A program made the position numbers and the translations under genes. From Panopea generosa (taxonomy: Eukaryota > Mollusca > Bivalvia > Adapedonta > Hiatellidae), in NCBI GenBank assembly GCA_029582155.1, contig CM055898.1:25521339-25585338 (forward strand): DNA of 64,000 nucleotides, written 5' to 3'. Shown one piece after another: positions 1 through 12,534 of the stretch. How positions within the stretch are numbered: position 1 is the first letter of the stretch; the number at the start of each line of letters is the position of its first letter. Below the pieces are notes generated by a model. That model saw nothing but the letters and a program-made list of their open reading frames with translations, did not search any database and had not been told where the DNA came from.

Positions 1-2439
1 ATATATATATATATACTCAGGAGTCGGTTTCACTAAACGTCTCAAGTTGAGATTTTCCTCATCTAAAAATCTCATTTTCTCAAATGATTATTTGAACTCA
101 TTACACATTAAATGACAACAAATAAATGGTATTGAAACAAATATTTGCCCATAAGTCAAGTTGTTCAATGTAGCTGAAGTTACAGCATTTCAAAACAATT
201 AAGATGAAGAAAATCTCAGGTTGAGATGTTTAGTTTCGTGAAGCTGGGGCCAGGTTCTTCACACAGTCATATACTGTTCATTGTTTGTTGGCTTAGGCAT
301 TTAAATTATGTTTAAAAAGAATCTAGCCCCGGTTTTACGAAATAATTAAGTCCGCTATTTTAATTGATCTGAAATGGAGTGCTTAATTTTGATATAAAAA
401 AACTCCGTTATTCACTTACTAATATGTGTGGGAGCCATGGTCTATTTAAAATTACAATTTGGCCATTTGGCAAATAGCCATAAAAATCAACACATTTAAC
501 TATCTTATATCATCAACAATCAAAAGTTTCCTATTAGTCAATCTATCTCAAATTATTATCATCAGCTAAATATTTTATGTTGTATAATTATCTACTGAGA
601 GTGTTTGAAAATTAAAAAAAAACAAAAAAACAATTTACCAAATTATCGGGCTCTTGTCCTTTATCAAAGTAACACATGGAAACAACTAAAACGGAAGCCA
701 TCTTGAAGTTTGAGCATTTTTGTTTGTTACATTTGATATAGAGTTATAGAAGTTTTTCAATATTTTGCTTACAAAATACGTATTTCACAATTTCCATGAA
801 TATGCATACTTTAAGATACAAGATACAAAGATAATTGTGAAATATATGGCCTCCAGTCCAAAATACATATAGTAAACAAAGTAAGCATACATATTTTAAC
901 AAACGTCGAAATAAACTATATCATGTAATGCTGTTACTAATATCATGTAATGTTGTTACTAACAAAAAACTATATCTTAGATTATAGCAAACTTGTTGGA
1001 ATTATTATTCAAACTATAGACATTAAGATGACATACAAAGATCAATAATAAGAAAGCATAATAACACATTTAATGTTAAACACAATTGTTTTAGTTAATA
1101 TGTTCTTTAAAAAAAGCATACTATATATAACAGGCAATTGATCAGTCTATCCAGTTTTGAAGACATAAGCATATTAAATGTATGTATAGTAGAATTGTTA
1201 ATAACTTTTTTATAAACCATGTATAAGGTGAAACTATTATTTTAATTTTCAACCTTTTATCACGTTTTAAATGTATATCTATTATTGGCTATAAACATTG
1301 TTATTTTTGTTAAATTCTGTATACCATATTCACATTTGTATAAACAAACACAACAACAAGCTGTTTTGATGTTTTATACAGAATGTTCGTTATTATCACA
1401 ATTACAAATCTTAAATCCCTTTTTTCTAAAATCATTTTCTTCAGTTTTAAATAAATATTTAAAACTTGTTTAAGTTTTACTGCAAGTATTGTACTGTTTT
1501 ATTAATTTTTGTATTTTCTCTTTATATCTTTTCAACAGATATTAACACGTGCATATATGCAATGAGATAATATGTAATAATATAGTTAATAGTAAAAATA
1601 ATGCAACAATTATACAAATGAATTGTATACTTTAAGTAATTCAGCTCTATGAACACATACGTACGTACGCACACACATATATATACGCACACACACGACA
1701 TAACTTTTAGCAACTATTAACATCACTATATTATATATTTCTATATACGTATTCTTGCAAGTAATAAAATCGTAATTGTATACATCTTATCAACAATATA
1801 TCTCCTGTTATAAATAAGAGAAGTTTTTTTATTGTTTTATTGACTATGTAAAGGCACACACGATTAAATCATTTTTTATGTAACGCTATATCTGACAAAT
1901 ATATATTTGACTATTTAAATGATGCAAATATGAACTTAAGAAAATGTCATGACCGATTATTCTGTAGGTATTTTCGAAAAGCGCATAGCTCATGTAAACT
2001 GATGTTTTTTGTCTTACTACAAAACACCCCTAATACCGTAGGATCCAACCAATATAGAATGACATAGGTTCACGATAGCGTGTTTCATTTATAGTTTAGT
2101 CAGTGTTGTTCGAAAATAGTATACTTAAGCCAGTGCTAGAGGAAGTGAGGACTATTGCATAAAACATAACCCCACATGGTCAGATTCAATAAAACCAAGT
2201 CTGTTAGTTTTAGCCAGGTTTGACATGGTCTTGCTTATTTAGTCATGATCAAACTTTGCAGTGTTGATCATCGCCAAAACGTTTTTGGTCCTCGAATTTT
2301 ATTTTGTCATATATTTGATATAAGCAAGCAGATGCAAATCAAACAATAAAAATATATTGAAGACATTGTATCATGTCATTTTTTGAATAATGTCGCATAA
2401 AATAAACCAAACCATACAATAATTTCAATCAAATAAGGA
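1..2439. other. AT-rich non-coding DNA
   Basis: No protein-like reading frame longer than about 60 codons is convincing here, and no domain is recognisable. The window opens inside an (AT)n run (1-14). A mixed CA/TA/CGTA microsatellite lies at about 1661-1696. I see no other structured feature. Confidence 0.7.
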
Positions 2440-2545
2440 TTCGATCCTCCGCCGTGGTTGTGTGTCGTCCTTGAGCAAGACACCTTTTCTGACCAAGCTT
2501 AGTACTGGTTCTTCCAAGGAAGACTTATTGGTTGTAAGAATTTGT
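2440..2545 (+). mobile_element. tRNA-derived SINE fragment (3' part)
   Basis: The stretch GGATTCGATCCTCCG resembles a Pol III B box. It is followed by the motif CCTTGAGCAAGACACC and then by TTAGTACTGGTTCTTCCAAGG. The same order of motifs, on the opposite strand, is seen at 24640-24742, 25140-25265 and 28425-28535, so this is a dispersed family. The 5' tRNA-like head with its A box is not recognisable, so the copy is truncated or decayed. Family assignment is by shared motifs only. Confidence 0.5.
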
Positions 2546-4724
2546 TTGACAATCAAAGTAAAATAAATGAGTTCAAACTAATCAAATTATAAAAGCTTAT
2601 GCATATTTTTAAAGCTTGGCTATCGGTACGTTCAAGTACATTGATTTTCGTATGTCAGTTTTCCATTCGATGAGTCCGAACTACATTAATACTGTCATAA
2701 CTTTTAGTTTGAACTCCCGGTTTACTGATTTAAAACCAAACATTTGGAAAAGGCAATGCAAGTTTAGCGCAAGATTAGGGTTGCCAAGATAGCAAATATT
2801 TTGATATTTGCAATGACCGGCGTAAACTATAGTTATGAAACTTCCAAGTTCTTTGATATTACTCTTGCACGCATGCTGGGCTTTAAAGTATGTACATTTT
2901 AGTGATTCGGTGACAACGTATCTTCGACAGAAAAAAAGTTATGCAATCACTAATTAGATTTATATTTTGAAGGACGTTCTCAATGTCTGGAATGAAGCTA
3001 TTTTTTATATCTATTCGCACCGTGAAAATCTCAAACCGGTTATCCCAAATTATGTTTTGAAGATCTCGCCAGGAATCCTTTGATGGCCCGTTTACGACAC
3101 ACTCGATTGATAGAATCTGTTATATAGGAAAAGCAGTACTCTAAAACGTATAAAACACCAACATTGGACACCATAATTTGTTGAAGTGCATGTAAACATT
3201 AAACATGATATAAATGTTTTCAAACGTTTATACATGTCTGATAATTTGTTATGAGCTAGAAGAAAAAATGAAAGAAGTGGAAAAATGAGTGGGATGAAAA
3301 GGACCAACAGAAAAACAAATATGAAGCAAACTCAAACAGTCAGCGCTATTTAATTATAGCTATGGGCTGAGTTGTTCAAATCTCTGTTAATTTAACCTCC
3401 GTTAAGGGAAAATATTGTTAATTCGTTATCTTTAAAATTCAAGGATTTCATATTAAATGCAATGCGTTATTGAAGTAGAACGGTATATTTATAAAGGAAT
3501 ACATCCTACTAGATGGACAATAGTTATTATGAATCCAAATACGCTATTTTGAAACTTCGTCATTCTTTTTTTAGATAAAACCTTCCGTATTAGGGATGTT
3601 TTGTAGCATGAAAGCATATTTACCTGTTGCATAACTGATACAATAAAATGGCTATCGAAATTATGTGTTACCTATATTGGACGATTCTAACTATAAATAG
3701 AATTAGATCATTTCAGATAAGCGTATCTGATTTATACTATTTCGTTTATTGTTGTTTTAAACCAATCATTATCTAGCCAAATAGCTATACCTAATTTTGG
3801 ACACATCAACACCATCTGTTCTAGATCCGCAATTGTGTGGCTAACTCTGCGCACATGTCGGTAATATGCATGTTATTTATTTATCAACTGCATGATAACC
3901 ACTTATTATTTGGTATTGAAATAATATTACACTCTGAATACTACAAGTGTACTGGTTATAGACCATGTCCAGTCCACATAGGTAAAGACCTCATCGTTCG
4001 CCTGTTTCTAAAAGCAGAATGAATATAACATTGATTAAAACGATCGTGTTTTACAATTGAACGTTATTTTTGACGTATTTTGATTGTGCTCAACTGATAA
4101 CATACGGGGTAGAGTTCAAAGACTAGTCATATTCAAAATGACCAATCAGATGGCCGCATTAATGTTTCATGTGTGCTTTTCAAGGAAATAATGTTGCTCT
4201 AATGAAGATTTCATTGAGGTGTTACAAATTAGTAACTTCATTCAGGTAAAAAAATAAAATATTGTCAAATGTTGTGAGAAAATGTATATAAACTCCTGTA
4301 TTTTGTTGGAAGACAGAATACTCAGTCTTTCGCTAGCTAACTGCTATCTGTTGCTAGAATAAAAGTACTATTTGAAAATCACGTGCTTTTTAATTCTTCG
4401 CCGTAGTAGTACAAATTGAATCTACTCAAACAAATAACTTTTTTTCAATACATCATGCTATACACAACCAATTATGGTAGTTAGTGAAGTTAGTGAAGTC
4501 GTATAATCTTTATATATTTTACGTGATGCAAAGTTACATGTAGCTGACGCGCAGAACTAAGCGACACAGCTGTAGAAAAAATATCATAAAAGATAAAAGC
4601 ACTAACGAATGTTTCGTCCTTGATTTATTGCGTGACAATACGAAGTGTCATACTAATTTTCATTTTAACTATAAACACATATATCGGAAAATATTTATTT
4701 GACAGACCAAAATCAAAATAAAAC
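2546..4724. other. AT-rich non-coding DNA
   Basis: Only short, low-complexity ORFs with no recognisable domain. No tandem repeat or RNA gene was seen. Confidence 0.65.
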
Positions 4725-5560
4725 AAGAGGTCCACATGGCGATCACATGACTCGTTTAAGGGCATCCATCTTGTCTAACACAAAAATCACACAATTATAG
4801 TTGAAGGATAATAATTCAGTTATCAGAGAAAATGTTGTTTAAAAATAGATTTTGAGCCAGCTTTCTTGAATGACTGATGGCAACCCATAATTGTAGAAAG
4901 GTACGATGTGTTGATGAAAATTATTGGACTCAACTGATTTAAAGGCTTTTTTAAAAGTTTTCCAACCTTAGCCTATGTAAGAATACAGGAGCCCATGGTG
5001 GCCATATTGTTTGACGTTCGGACACAAAACAAATCCCAAAGAACTTGAGAGAGGGTCTTTATGGTAAAAATTCGGCAACATTTAAATAAAATTTGTACAG
5101 TGGTTTGAGCAGATGTCGCTTAAAGTTGCAAAGCAAAAAATTGACAATTGTGACCATGTATTATATAAAAATAATTCAGTAGTTTCAGTTCAGAATATTT
5201 TTGTTTCTATACATAACTAATTAAAACTTATCGGATAACAAATACAGTTTTTGTGTAGTCACCAGGGTGACACTCAAAACTGACAGATGGGTTTAGAGGA
5301 GATGTAGCTTAAATTACAAAACAATAAATTGGTCGGGGGCTAACGACCATCTTGGATGACCAACGTAAAAATCAACAACATAATTCTGAAAAGGCAATCC
5401 CCAATGTATTTCGAGGCTGGTCTTCATTTAAAATAGAGAAAGTGTTTCCAGAGAAGAACAGAAAAGAAGTTTTTTAAAGATTTTTCTTATGTAAAATAAA
5501 GTCTACGTAAAATTAAAAGGTTTTAAATAGCTTTCGAATGAAAGTTTTCTATGACGAAAC
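4725..5560. repeat. possible degenerate interspersed repeat
   Basis: The segment begins with AACAAGAGGTCCACATGGCG and contains two loosely similar blocks at about 5095-5150 and 5280-5335. Both read roughly 'gagcagatgtcgcttaa...caaaacaataaattg'. Conserved-looking phrases such as 'gatggcaacccataa' and 'tatggtaaaaattcggcaac' have the flavour of mollusc dispersed repeats. No coding remnant, terminal repeat or tail was found, so the class is unknown. Confidence 0.3.
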
Positions 5561-6127
5561 CTTCACGGTAATAAAGTTCTGAATATGAATGGAAATAATC
5601 GTTACGTATGTAACAACTTGATGGCGTGTCAGACATGGTTTTATTACTGTACATATTGTTATTTAATATACACTGCTACTTTAATTTTTAGATTTATACT
5701 TAACTTTGAAGTCAGTAATATGTACTTATCGTTGAACTTATATTATTTATTTCATTCTGTATGCAGCCTTATTTAAAACACTAAAAACAACTCAAGTGCA
5801 AACATCAAGATTGTAATATCCACGTTGCACTTTAAGAGTTTTATTTTTGATGAACAGAGTTTTAAACCGAATTAATGTTTATGGCGCATGATTCAGTCAA
5901 GGTATTTTGTATTTAATGCACTATTGAGGAAGATATACCAGAATAGAAATGCATATAAATCGAATAATCGAATAAGGATTTTTACGATGTCTCGAACATG
6001 CCTCAGCCCAAACAATATTATGGGTGCTAACATCATTTTGACTTTAAATCAATTTTGCCAAATCGCCTCTTGGTTATATTTAAAAAAAAATAGAAAGTCG
6101 TTTCACACGAATAGAGTGTTTTGTTGT
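5561..6127. other. non-coding DNA downstream of the astacin gene
   Basis: This lies just 3' of the minus-strand astacin stop codon. The open frames at 5585 and 5888 have no domain and run into low-complexity sequence. No clear polyadenylation signal was identified. Confidence 0.55.
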
Positions 6128-6156
6128 CGCGCGCGCGCGCGCGCGTGTGTGTGTGT
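6128..6156. repeat. compound (CG)n(TG)n dinucleotide repeat
   Basis: An alternating CG run passes directly into a GT run. It is about 29 bp of purine-pyrimidine alternation in AT-rich surroundings, about 45 bp 3' of the astacin stop codon. Such sequence can adopt Z-DNA; that is inference. Confidence 0.9.
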
Positions 6157-6201
6157 TTTCTCCTTAAACGGAAAAGTATTTACTGAACGTTCACATGGAC
6201 A

Positions 6202-7505
6202 TTATAAAATCACACATGTATCTTTTTTCTCAACGCAAACAGGCCATTCACCATAGTAGTTGTTGTAGTCATAGCTTGCATATAATTCTTTACCACAACT
6301 GTTACAAGGGTTTCCGTTGTTCGGCCCACATGTTCCATCGTTGATGCAGGTGTAAACCTTCCCGGTGGAAGGATTCATTCTGTATGTTGTGGTTGCTTTC
6401 ATGTTGCTTTCCCCGCAGTATATCTCTCCACTCCAACCTTGCCACTTACCCTCAATATCTACACAGCGTTCTCTTTTGCTACTTCGAGGAACCTTTAATA
6501 CTCTACAAGCGGGACAGTTAGGACCGTTGTTAGGACCACATCGACCATCCGTCACAGAAGGCGCTGGATTGTTATGTTCTTTAGTCACGTTTCTTCCACA
6601 GTATAGGAACTCAGTCGATGAACTGATACCCGGATTGTAGGTTTCTCTTTTACAAGGTCGGAACAGGAGGTTGAGGCCAACTTTGTCCAACTCACTCATA
6701 ACTTCTGAACGACCTGTGAAATTTTTGAGTTTCCAAACAGGGTCTGCATCTTGATTTCTTTGCAACATCTCCGACTCGGGATACATCATTATGCTTAGTG
6801 GATCAAAGCGTGTGATTCCCCAATATCCTTCTTCTTCTTCATATTGACTTTTCCATTCTGAAACGCTATTTTCAATCAAGTACAGACTAGCATATAAACG
6901 TTTCATTTCATGTTGAAATCCGATTGCATGGAGAAGTTCGTGCGTACCAGTTCCTTTCCAGCTCCCTGGCCAGTTGTTATCCAGACAAATTTCACATTGC
7001 TCGGTAATAAAAATGTTGCCTACGGTATAACATCCATTACTTGAGCTTTCAATAACGATTATTGAATCCTCTTGGTTTAAAACAATGTATAGGTGAAGAC
7101 CGGGAGCTGCCAAATTTATGTCATTAATGGCATTTTGTATATTGGTTTTCCATTTGCAGTCCAGATTGTCATTCAGAAAAACCGGAACCTTTATAACATC
7201 AGCTTCTGTTCCAAGTTCATGCATTGCTTGCATACGATAAAACAACTTGCACGTTTCTAAATGATTGAGCCTCGATACTGTGTCTGATGACAGCGTTTCA
7301 TATACTTCTTTCAGTTTGCCCAGCAAACATGTTGTGTCGACAACCATTGCTGTCTTTTTCAGTATCCGTGGTTTACTAAAACTCCCCCAAAGATGACTAA
7401 ACTGAGATGGTAAGTCGAAATCTGGTTGTTCGACACTTACGTAATCTTGTCCTTCAGAGTCACCCTCCAGCTGTTTTTTCACCACTGTTGGCATTGTGAG
7501 ATATA
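6202..7505 (-). CDS. astacin-family zinc metalloprotease, 3' coding exon
   Basis: Peptidase M12A, a secreted zinc endopeptidase. Residues are counted from the ATG at 7539. HELLHAIGFQHE (200-211) matches HExxHxxGxxHE, supplying three zinc-binding His and the catalytic Glu. SIMMY (249-253) is the Met-turn with the tyrosine ligand. The catalytic domain spans about residues 114-296. After it come two Cys-rich units, each ending in DGxCGPNNG followed by CxxC (331-345 and 401-415), which I cannot assign to a named domain. The usual RPDRD following the zinc motif is absent. No signal peptide is visible. TTTTATCGTTTCAG ending at 7506 looks like a 3' splice site, so I start the exon at 7505; the ATGs at 7539 and 7494 are alternatives. 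The frame is uninterrupted to the stop at 6202, so the gene looks intact apart from the missing upstream exon(s). The family call is firm; the start is not. Confidence 0.87.
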
Positions 7506-7655
7506 CTGAAACGATAAAATCAGTACTCATAATAAGCATGTCTGGGCAATATAAAAAAATGATAAAGTGACATTTTTTTGTTATATAAACAATACTATTG
7601 TAAGGTCCACACTAAACACAGGTGCTGAAGAAAAAAACGTGTAGGGTGGCAACCA

Positions 7656-8820
7656 GTCAAACCCGTATTTATAATGATAACATCCAACTCGATCAAACGT
7701 CGAATCCGTATCATCTAACTCGGTCAAACGTCAAATCCGAATTTATAATGATAACATCCAACTCGGTCAAACGTCAAACCCGTATTTATAATAAAAACAT
7801 CCAACTTGGTAAAACATCAAACCCGTATTCATAAAGATTACATCCAACTCGGTCAAACGTCAACCCCATATTTATAATGATAACATCGAACTATCGGTCA
7901 AACGTCAAACCCGTATTTATAATGATAACATCCAACTCGATCAAACGTCAAATCCGTATTTATAATGATAACATACAACTCGTTCAACATCAAACAGGTT
8001 TTTATAATGATAACATCCAACTCGATCAAACGTCGAATCCGTATCATCCAACTCGGTCAAACGTCAAACCCGAATTTTAATGATAACATCCAACTCGGTC
8101 AAACGTCAAACCCGTATTTATAATGAAAACATCCAACTCGGTCAAACGTCAAAACCCGTATTCATAAAGATCACATCCAAATCGGTCAAACGTAAAACCC
8201 GTATTTATAACGATCACATCAAACTCGATTAAACTTCAAACCCGTACTACAACGATCCAATCAAACTCGGCCAAACGTCAAACCCGTACATATAAGGATC
8301 AAATCCAACTCGGTCAAACGCCAAACCCTTTCTTATAAGGAGCACATCCAATTCGGTCAAACTTCAAACCAGTACTTATAAAGATCACATCCAACTCAGT
8401 CAAACTTCAAACCCGTACCTATAATGAAAACATCCAACTCGGCCAAACGCCAAACCCATATTTATAATGATAACATCCAACTATCGGTCAAACGTCAAAC
8501 CCGTATTTATAATGATAACATCCAACTCCGTCAAACGTCAAACCCGTATTTATAATGATAACATCCAACTCGGTCAAACGTTAAACCCGTATTTATAATG
8601 AAAACATTCAACTTGGTCAAACGTCAAACCTGCATTTATAAGGATCACATCCAACTCGGTCAAATGTCATATCCGTTCTTATAATGATAACATCCAACTC
8701 GATCAAACGTCAAACCCGCATTTATAATGATAAAATCCAACTCGGTCAAACTTCAAACCCACACGTATATGGTTCACGTCTAACTCGGTCAAACTTCAAA
8801 CCTGTATCTATTATGATCAA
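7656..8820. repeat. 43-bp satellite array
   Basis: About 27 tandem copies of a unit close to CATCCAACTCGGTCAAACGT followed by 'caaacccgtatttataatgataa' (43 bp). Drift increases towards the 3' half. A few copies carry an extra 'at' (CTATCGG for CTCGG) or are a shortened variant (for example near 7700 and 8040). The apparent ORFs inside are read-through of the repeat. The array lies immediately upstream, in transcription terms, of the astacin terminal exon, so it may be inside an astacin intron. Confidence 0.95.
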
Positions 8821-11800
8821 TTATAGTAAATAAAAACAAATCTGACATTCTTGTTCTTGACAACATTTCCGAATGTTCTAATCGCTAACCATTTAAGGAG
8901 CCCATATTGCCCCTTCTTGCAATGAAATCCTCTTTTCAGAACAACATTTTATCAAATACTACTAGTATTCTGATGATGCTTCAGATCACATATTAAATAA
9001 TTGCTTTTATAAATGATCGAAAATAAAGAATTATTCATTTCCCCATATAGTCCCTTATGTGGCCCCTTCTTTTGAACAAACTTTAATCATATGAACAATT
9101 TTGACTGAGAGGGAATGCTTTTGAAAACTTTGAAAAAATCAGTTTGACCTTTTCGGAATTCTAACTGGCCGTTTATTGAAATCTCATTTGCTACGACTAG
9201 ATAATGATGAAGATATCAAATTTAATAATTATATGCAAAATTCGACGTCTCAATTTGTGGCCCATGTCAATGCTAGCTCTTTCATTTCTACAAACTTGAG
9301 ATACATTCTCATATGGATAACACGTTTCAAGTATGAAAAATTTTGACTGACCGGTTTACTCTTTTGAGACTCCACCTTATTGAAATCAATTTCTTTTTAC
9401 TGGACCAAATCTGATATGCTATCACCAAATGATGCCTCCGATTTAAAATAAATACTTGAGAAAATGAAAATGTTGCGTTTGTCCATAGAAATCCTATTTA
9501 AGACTCTAAATCCGCCTGTGTGACCCTTATGAATACTAATATCTTGTTTTGTACAAATTTGAAACCCCTTTTTAATTTGTGATAGGCTACTGAGAAGAAG
9601 TGTTTTATGCATTTACACATTTTTTGTTTATTTTTACCTCAATCCACCATCCACCATTATTATTGGATAAATAATCATTTTTTAAATGATTGTTTTTAAA
9701 TTAATATGAAAAGACAGAAAAATTAATAAAATAATTTTAAATTATTAGTAACAAGCTCGTAGTTGTATCAAACTGCAAAGATTGATACAAACTGGCAAGA
9801 GCATATACCGGTAATATATGTGGTAGCATTTGATTTTATATATTTTAAAGATCCGCGCTGTAATATATTGTAATTTGTATTGTATTGTAATGCGAAATGT
9901 TCTTGGTGTTTTAATGTTTTTTCTAATTGTATTGTTATATGTGGTAGAGTGTCATTTACAGTTTTCAATATTTTAACGTATTAACCCATTAGCTTGTTTC
10001 CAATATTAATATACACAGATTTACTAGCTTTAAACTTACACTGGTGATGGCTTAATAGTTTTGGTGGGTAAATAGTGTCACCTGACAATCTTATGAATTA
10101 TCATTGGTCAATACATATTCTAAATCAGTCTTGGAAAGAAATCTGGAGTGTGAAATTGTGTTAATGAGCTGTGAGTTTATACATTTCCTTAAATAAGTTA
10201 ATTATTTATGTTTAATCGTACAAATATAAATAACGAATAAGATGCATGAAATTAAGTTATTTGATATATTAAAAATATGATTCTAGTGCATGTGTTTTAT
10301 ATGTTTTGAAAACTGTGTTTGTATATTTCAGAAATGTTTATTTCTGTTATTTACCATCTTATTAGTGGAATAAACAGTGTACAAAGATAGCGGTGAATGA
10401 CAACCCTTGTTATAGGATGTGGCTTAACAGCTAGCCGGGATCACCCTATAACATATATATATATTATAGGCTCTTCCATAATCCCAATTAAATAAAAAAA
10501 CTGCAATATACATATCTCAATCTCATCACAAACCCCGGTTACAAATGTCGCCTAATGTGAGCCTTGGTTGAGGACAGAAATTGACCTCAGCCAGGATCGG
10601 ACCTAATGCTAGGATTTGACCTGCGTTTTCCCATGATGATGCACTTAGGATGAAGATGTATGTATATAGTAGGCCTCCATACCTATAACGTGCACCATCT
10701 GTCGATTTGGTATGTTACTTACACATTCAAGTTTCGTATAGTACTTCTTGAAATATAATAATGATAAAAACTACTTAAACTCGTTAATTGTAGTTGAAAT
10801 GCTTTGTGGTCTTAAATTAATTGACTAAATTATTTTGCCCCTAACATTTGGTTATATATGCAATAGCTTCTTTTCACGCATGACATAATATTGTTTGAAT
10901 AAAGCAAACTATCAAAATACACTATTTACGGCAAAAACACATCCAGATACCTGATAAAATACTTTTTATTGCATACATTCAAGCTCTCATTATGTCAGTT
11001 TCAATATGTACTGACACAGTTTATTCGTTTATAATATCTTTTGAATTAAAACTATTTGCATCGGTATTGTATTACATTATACTGAATGGTATTATTCAAA
11101 TAACTACGTAGATTTACGACTTGTCAGTGGTTGAAAGGCATGATAAGTCGTTGGGTTGGGGTTATCACATAGTTGTAATATAATACTTGACAGTGATATA
11201 ATGGATCTTATTAAATCATGCAGAAACAAATAAATTAAGTCTTTTCTATCACGCGAACTAGTGAAAATAATTTAATGTTTTTAATTTACTTTGAGGGTCC
11301 CTTAGGGTATTTGAGTAACGAAGTCGGGTTAATTCATTACTCCTATGTTTTTTTTAAAAAAACATCTTTTAAAGTAACGAAATAGTAACAAATTGTTGAC
11401 AGTGATAATCATAAGGTGATCTTCAGATACTGTAAATTTGTAAAGGAAATATTTTCTTATATGTGAATATAGATTTTTTCTATACCTGGATATGTACCTG
11501 GTAAACATGAATTCCTTTGTTCTCGGTGAAGGGTCAAAACTAGGGACACTACCTACACAACAAATCTGAGTGGTAACACACTAAGTGTTATTGGATTTAC
11601 AGTTATTTTTGAGAACAGCTCACCACAACCACAATTGAAAACAGGATCATACTTTTTTTAGTATTCAGTCATAAGTTATTCAATGTGGCTTTTTATCCGA
11701 GTTCTTCAGTACAGGGAGCGGCTGCCGTCAGAAAGATCCCCTCTCGCCATACATCTTTATTTTGTGAAGTGAATTTTTTAACAATTAGAATAAAAAATAA

Positions 11801-11827
11801 AGTAATAAAGAGAATAAGTTATCTCAG
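8821..11827. other. non-coding DNA with possible degenerate repeat
   Basis: Between about 8890 and 9600 several phrases recur loosely, such as 'gccccttct', 'aacaaactt' and 'aaaattttgactga'. This suggests a worn dispersed or tandem repeat. From 9600 to 11827 I see only AT-rich sequence and a short (AT)n at about 10451-10465. No coding evidence. Confidence 0.5.
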
Positions 11828-12256
11828 TTTGCAGATTGTACCTTAATCTAACTGGATGGATCAGACACTTAACTTAATGTATCTCTCTCCGAACTACACT
11901 ACTTTTCACAAATCTATGGACTTAAAATCAATTTTGACAAGACACACGCTATATGGATTGGATCATAGAAATACAGCTCGTATTCATTAAAAACAAAATA
12001 GAGACTATCATGGGGCAAAAATTAATTAAGATTGCTAGGCATTACATTTAGCACTAATTTAGATACAATGATAAAACTAAATTTTAAGGAAAAAAATAAA
12101 AAAAATAAATAAATCATTGCAATATTGGAACAGAAGGTTTCTTACACCAATTGGGAAATTCACAGTCATTAAAAGTTTAGTTTTACCATCCTTAAACCAT
12201 ATTTTCATTTCTCTCCCAAACCCGCCATACAAAGAAATAAAATTTATTTCACCTCC
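11828..12256 (+). pseudogene. L1/Tx1-like LINE reverse-transcriptase remnant
   Basis: The plus strand reads as a decayed non-LTR RT. An ADC triplet at 11831 sits where the catalytic ADD is expected. It is followed by text resembling 'GLKINFDKTHAIWIGS', 'LSWG', 'LLGITFSTNLDTMIK' and, near 12115-12235, 'WNRRFLTPIGKFTVIKSL'. This is the usual series of blocks downstream of the YADD box in L1/Tx1-type elements. There are several in-frame stops and it is truncated at both ends. No endonuclease or 3' tail was seen. Confidence 0.75.
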
Positions 12257-12534
12257 CACTAGAAACTAGCGATTTCATTGGACAAGAGCAGTCACGTGGT
12301 GACCCCCTAAATTTCTATAGTCGGTCAGTTTGAAGTCAATAGTCGACAAAATGGCCGCTATTCATCGATTCTTCCTTCAAAATCACCCTTTTTTTATCCC
12401 AAAATCACGGAAATCACTACCAATATTACAACTGTAAATTTTGTTTAGTTGGCCTGTCTGTATTGACACGGCGACCGTCACAATAGTCAAGTACAACGCG
12501 AGTGCATTCCCCTTGCCGACCTTGACCTGTCAAA

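Noticed and set aside
6365..6640. Plus-strand ORF of 91 codons
   Set aside because: Antisense shadow of the astacin C-terminal Cys-rich region.
10384..10446. Short inverted repeat GTTATAGG...CCTATAAC as a MITE end
   Set aside because: Only 8 bp pair and the interior is too short; chance is likely.
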